Source: an uncultured beta proteobacterium (GTDB lineage Bacteria > Pseudomonadota > Gammaproteobacteria > Burkholderiales > SG8-41). From it: 54,672 nucleotides of DNA. Positions 51,014-54,672 of the stretch are shown here, piece by piece. The notes under the pieces are model-generated. The model worked only from the letters and a program-made list of their open reading frames with translations. It was not told the DNA's origin and searched no databases. The stretch lies in contig CADECM010000013.1 of assembly GCA_902825845.1 (NCBI GenBank), positions 9,170 through 63,841 of the forward strand, read 5' to 3'. The position numbers and the translations under genes were made by a program. Position 1 is the first letter of the stretch; each line of letters begins with the position of its first letter.

Positions 51014-53068
51014 TCAGTAGTCCCAGTCCGGTTGATCGCTTGGCGGCAAGGCATCCAGCAGTATTTCGGCGGTTGCCGCAAGTCCTTGGAAACCGGGAGC
51101 CATCAAATTGAGCCACTCCAAATAGCGCAGCACCTGCCGCCGCGTGGAAAACACGTGGAACGACGATACCCGGGTCAGCGCGACAATGCGGCGTGCGGCT
51201 TCCAGCGCGCGTTGTGTCCAATCCCAATTCGGCCGTAACAGCGGCAAGCCATTGACCAGCGGCGCCAACAGATATAACTCGGCGAGATTGCCATACGCCC
51301 ACGCGCGTTGACCGGCGTCACCCGTCTCGGCATCGCTCAGCGACTGCACCTCGGCCGCGAGCCACAACGACAGCGTGTCCTGGTCGCTGCGATCCAGCGG
51401 GCTCGGCAACCGGCCGATACCCTGCAGCAAGAGTGTCAGCGACAGATACTGCACCAGCAGCGCCGGATCGGCCCGGCGCGACAGGTAACCGTCCCAATAA
51501 AGACCGCGCGCGCGCTCCAGTCCCTCGACGATGCGCGCGCCGTCTTTCGAGCGTTCGCTGATGCCGTTCAGCCAGTTGCCGAGTACGTGGAATCGCAGTT
51601 GCGCCTCGCGTTTCTCGGTGCTTGCCAGCAACGACAGGATCCGTGCCCGCTGATGCGGATAGGCGTGCATCTTGTCTTCGAGGCGGCGACGCGCGCGCGC
51701 AACATGTTCCACCGCCTGCGCCAGCATTTCCTGCTTTCTGGTTTCCGGCGTCAATGCCGTGGTCGTTGCCCGCGCCCGTGCCTCGCGTTCGGAGAGCGTT
51801 TGCAGCACGCGGTCAGCCATGCCCAGGGCATTATCAATACTGCCCATCGCCTGCTGTATGCCGGCATCGGCGAGCTGGTTCTCGAAATCCGGCGGAAACG
51901 AGGCGTACGCCGTGAGACTCGCCCAATCGTGCGTTTGCCGGTAGCGGGCGTGCAACCGTCGCCGAAGGCCGACCAGCAACTTGCGCGGGTCTTCGCCCCA
52001 CAACAGCCCCTCATACAAGTCCTGCACCAGCATGACCGAGCCGCCAAACGACAGCGGAAACTGGCTCGCCACAATCAACGGTACTCCCGCCTCGTGCAGT
52101 GCATGGCCGATGCTCGCGCCCACGCCAGTCACCGTGCCGACATTGCCGCTGTTGCAACTGGCAAGGGTTACCACGGCCGGACGCGTGAAGCAGCCCGGCG
52201 CATTGCGCATGGGCGCGCGCAAAATGCTCGCGAGGCGTTCACCGGACACCACTTCCCGCTCCGAGGGATCCGTGGCGGAATGCAGCGCCAGCCCATAGCG
52301 CACATCGTACTCGGTGCGGGTTTCAACGCCATGCGCCAGAATATGCACATGGGTATAACGTCCGCTGGCGCAGGCGTCTTCGAGTGTCGCGACCGTGGCA
52401 TCGGGGATCAGGGCAAGGCGTTCGGACACCAGCTTGAGTCGCTCGTCGTCGGGGATATCCTCCCGCAGCGCGAGCCACGGGATCAGCGCGCGGCGCAAGG
52501 CAAGCAGGTGTGCCTCCGCCGGCACGGGCTCCAGCCCCGGCGGCGAGGCATAGGCGAACAACACGCGCGGCCGCTTTGGCCAGACAAAATATTCCTCCGG
52601 CACGCGCCGGGTTTCGCGCGTGATACAGACCGGTTGCTGCGATTGCAGCGACAACGGCTGCCCTGCGCCGGGGAAGCCGGCGGGGGCGGTCGCGAGCTCA
52701 AAGGGCAGCAGCGCCAGTTCCGAGGCCGACAGGATCAGCCGCAGATGGGTGACGCGATCGCAATCGTCATCACTGCGGTTGCTGTCGCCCGTGTCCTGCC
52801 GATTGAGATCGGCGGTGAGTCCGGGGATCTGGCCCAACAATCCACCCAGCGTGCGCGCAGTGTCGACGACCTGGAATTCGCGCGGCTCGTCGCCCATCTG
52901 GTAACTGAGCGCGCGCAGCCGGTGCAGCATCTGATTGTGCTCGAACGGCACATGCCAGGAAACGGCGGAGTGGTTCTCGCACAGGGCGAGATAATCGGTG
53001 AGCGGCGACAACAGTTGATTGTGCGGCGGCCCGTGGCGCAGCAATTCGAGCGTAATGGTGCGCATCAT
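51014..53068 (-). CDS. CHAT domain (caspase-like) protease with C-terminal helical repeats
   Basis: A 684-residue protein. The CHAT protease domain spans about residues 100-390; the catalytic pair is His246 in HILAHGVET and Cys305 in TLASCNSGN. GVPLIVASQFPLSFGGSV is the conserved strand after the Cys. The C-terminal part (about 430-684) is alpha-helical, rich in Leu, Ala, Arg and Glu, with possible TPR-like turns. No signal peptide. The start ATG overlaps the metallophosphoesterase stop by four bases. Related caspase-like proteases act in signalling or defence; here it is paired with a phosphoesterase. Confidence 0.9.
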   Translation of the reverse strand: MMRTITLELLRHGPPHNQLLSPLTDYLALCENHSAVSWHVPFEHNQMLHRLRALSYQMGDEPREFQVVDTARTLGGLLGQIPGLTADLNRQDTGDSNRSDDDCDRVTHLRLILSASELALLPFELATAPAGFPGAGQPLSLQSQQPVCITRETRRVPEEYFVWPKRPRVLFAYASPPGLEPVPAEAHLLALRRALIPWLALREDIPDDERLKLVSERLALIPDATVATLEDACASGRYTHVHILAHGVETRTEYDVRYGLALHSATDPSEREVVSGERLASILRAPMRNAPGCFTRPAVVTLASCNSGNVGTVTGVGASIGHALHEAGVPLIVASQFPLSFGGSVMLVQDLYEGLLWGEDPRKLLVGLRRRLHARYRQTHDWASLTAYASFPPDFENQLADAGIQQAMGSIDNALGMADRVLQTLSEREARARATTTALTPETRKQEMLAQAVEHVARARRRLEDKMHAYPHQRARILSLLASTEKREAQLRFHVLGNWLNGISERSKDGARIVEGLERARGLYWDGYLSRRADPALLVQYLSLTLLLQGIGRLPSPLDRSDQDTLSLWLAAEVQSLSDAETGDAGQRAWAYGNLAELYLLAPLVNGLPLLRPNWDWTQRALEAARRIVALTRVSSFHVFSTRRQVLRYLEWLNLMAPGFQGLAATAEILLDALPPSDQPDWDY

Positions 53069-54546
53069 CCGCCCCGCTTGAAGCTGGTTTCAGGAACCGT
53101 CTGCAGCATGTAACCGCCGGGCGCTCCCGGCACCACATGAAGCAGTTCCCCTTTCGCGCCGCCGCCCGGCTCCGCGCGTATCGCCACAACCGTGTTGGGC
53201 CTGGATACCAGATCATTCTCGGCGTCGAGCGTTTCCATGTTGCCGTCCTTCAGCACTTGATACAGTGCCGCAAATTTGGCGCTGTCACGGCGAACGTCGC
53301 CGGGAATGCGGATCAGCCGCGCCCAGGTACCGCTGTTGTAATAAACGCCGCCCCCATTACGGCGCTGCAGCGCGCGATCCAGATGGGTATGGCCGGCAAT
53401 CAGGAAATCAATTGCGGGCGATATTTCGTCGTCGAGCGCCTTGGCCGTGTCATCGTAGTCGCGCACGTCGAAACTGCGGTCGCGGTCGAGCTTTTCCAGT
53501 GCCTCCCGCAACACCTCTTCGGTGCTTTCACCGGTCAGCCACTTACCCAACGCGCCGAACTTGCCCAGTTGTTCCACCGAACGGCCCTCCACCATCACCA
53601 GCGGATCAGTACCGTGTCGCGCCGCTTCTTCCACCGCGCGCATCATGGTATCGGTTGTGCGCGCGGTATCGCGGTGGGCAAAGGCGCTGGCAAGCAGGTT
53701 GGCGGTTGATGGCGACGGCTCACCCGGGGTTTCTTCGCCGAGCATCCCGCGCGGCTTGGCGATGCCCGCCCACAAACGGCTTCCGGCAACGCTGGCAAGC
53801 TTGACCGCGCGATCAAGCGAAGCGATTTGATCAGGATCGCAAGCCGCCAGAACCGGCACCACTGCCTCTTTCTCGGGCTTCAACAAATCCACGAACGGAT
53901 AGCGGCGCTTGATGCGGTTCATGACGTTGATCACCATCTGCGTTCCGGCGTTGGGCACCCAGGCGTCGATGGGACGCCCGAGCTGCACGTCACGGCCGAT
54001 TTCGCGGATTTTTTCAAAGTCCGCCGGATTCCAGCGGTCGACTTCATTGCCATGGACACACCGCACGCTGCATGCGCCCACGGCGCACGCGACACCGGTG
54101 CCGTCCATCACCAGATGCAGCCGCCGCAGCGCGTCGCCGGCGACCGGGATGGGAACCAGCAGATCAAACAGCCGGCGCCGCACCCAGGGAAGCGCCAGTT
54201 CAAGATCATGATTGCCCAGATTGACAATGAGATGGCGATTCGGCGCGCCGACAAAGCGGCTGAATGCGGCGAATATCGGTGCAAACGCGGGATCGACAAG
54301 TGCGATTCGTTCCAGCTTGCCGACCGCACCATAGGGATCAAAATAGCGCGGATCGCTCTCTGCCAGAAAGTCGACGAAATCGCCGTTGATGACCAGCGCG
54401 ATCTGCTGCGCGGGATCACGCCGGCGCAGTTCGTCGAGCAGCCACACCATGGCATCGCGCGAGCCGAATATCTGAAAGCCGGCTTCGCCCCCGAAGTGCA
54501 GATCGGATACGACATAAAGCTGATCAAACCGATGGACTGGCGTCAT
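53065..54546 (-). CDS. Metallophosphoesterase coupled to the CHAT gene
   Basis: A 493-residue calcineurin-like phosphoesterase. Metal-binding motifs: DLHFGG (Asp15, His17), NGDFVDF (Asp56), GNHDLE (Asn112, His113) and, after a long insert, AGHTHLDR. An additional region (about 240-350) carries a helical, charged segment between the core motifs, so the enzyme is larger than simple family members. GGGGGA precedes ATG 54546. The ATGA overlap with the CHAT protease gene shows that the two are translated together. Substrate (nucleotide, RNA or phosphoprotein) is not known. Confidence 0.88.
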   Translation of the reverse strand: MTPVHRFDQLYVVSDLHFGGEAGFQIFGSRDAMVWLLDELRRRDPAQQIALVINGDFVDFLAESDPRYFDPYGAVGKLERIALVDPAFAPIFAAFSRFVGAPNRHLIVNLGNHDLELALPWVRRRLFDLLVPIPVAGDALRRLHLVMDGTGVACAVGACSVRCVHGNEVDRWNPADFEKIREIGRDVQLGRPIDAWVPNAGTQMVINVMNRIKRRYPFVDLLKPEKEAVVPVLAACDPDQIASLDRAVKLASVAGSRLWAGIAKPRGMLGEETPGEPSPSTANLLASAFAHRDTARTTDTMMRAVEEAARHGTDPLVMVEGRSVEQLGKFGALGKWLTGESTEEVLREALEKLDRDRSFDVRDYDDTAKALDDEISPAIDFLIAGHTHLDRALQRRNGGGVYYNSGTWARLIRIPGDVRRDSAKFAALYQVLKDGNMETLDAENDLVSRPNTVVAIRAEPGGGAKGELLHVVPGAPGGYMLQTVPETSFKRGG

Positions 54547-54672
54547 GCATTCCCCCGGACTGGGTCTCCGCTTGGCGGAGAGTTTATGTCGAAGTTCAGG
54601 ACTTTGGCAAAGCTGAATCTCGCTCCGCGCTGCCGATGACGAGGAAGGCGCTGCGACACCTCCATGGGGTCA

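Noticed and set aside
51308..53113. 601-codon open frame antisense to the CHAT gene
   Set aside because: Same reason: Arg/Gln/His-rich, no motifs, while the opposite frame has the His/Cys catalytic pair.
51014..54546. CHAT gene as part of a type III-E CRISPR (Craspase) system
   Set aside because: No gRAMP/Cas7-11 gene, repeat array or other Cas protein is in the window.
1..54672. tRNA, rRNA or CRISPR arrays
   Set aside because: I scanned the intergenic gaps and saw no cloverleaf end, no rRNA block and no regularly spaced direct repeats. Very small RNAs cannot be excluded by eye.

Overview
The window is about 63% GC chromosomal DNA. It looks like a betaproteobacterium of the Burkholderiales type. 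Reasons: an aa3-type cytochrome oxidase cluster with SURF1, DUF2970, DUF2244 and Cox11/SCO neighbours; a bioB-F-H-C-D biotin cluster; an RpoH preceded by a CIRCE operator; and a large expansion of Bug/TctC periplasmic solute-binding proteins (ten loci here, three of them decayed). No rRNA, tRNA, CRISPR array or transposase was recognised.

Layout. 1-2750: end of a Cys-rich protein gene, one intact Bug gene and one broken Bug gene. 2915-3890: CIRCE-controlled rpoH with its terminator. 3914-5673: an FmdB zinc ribbon, then two divergent redox genes (OsmC-like and AhpD-like). Each is interrupted by one in-frame TGA exactly at a conserved redox cysteine, and each has a short hairpin just after the TGA; I read them as selenoproteins. 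5675-14802: SCO, heme O and heme A synthases, SURF1, oxidase subunits III, I and II, Cox11 and small membrane proteins. Subunit II is fused to a cytochrome c domain and an OmpA-like domain. 14847-20105: DUF2244 protein and the biotin operon. 20179-25982: ComF, TrmL, a cyclase-FHA protein, a double-hotdog thioesterase, a MATE transporter and DNA polymerase IV. 26080-48117: an accessory catabolic zone of Bug proteins mixed with dienelactone hydrolase, amidohydrolase, MmgE/PrpD, SDR, alpha/beta hydrolase, CocE, GlcG/HbpS, a class III aminotransferase and a split TPP-dependent decarboxylase. 48294-54546: an orphan contractile-injection tube-type protein, an NHL-repeat protein, a TauD-type dioxygenase, and a coupled CHAT protease / metallophosphoesterase pair.

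How the genes work together. Heme O/A synthesis, copper delivery (SCO, Cox11) and SURF1 serve the adjacent aa3 oxidase. The bio genes take malonyl-ACP through pimeloyl-ACP to biotin. The OsmC-like and AhpD-like proteins both belong to peroxide-reducing families and share one promoter region. The Bug genes probably feed organic acids to transporters or sensors encoded elsewhere and to the local catabolic enzymes.

Two repeat families lie on top of this. One is an AT-rich element of about 30 bp, seen at thirteen places between 2.8 and 44.2 kb, three of them inside genes. The other is a GC-rich REP/BIME-like inverted repeat at three places. The strongest lead is the selenoprotein pair, which a standard annotation would list as two pseudogenes. 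Everything rests on reading the sequence; no search or folding program was run.
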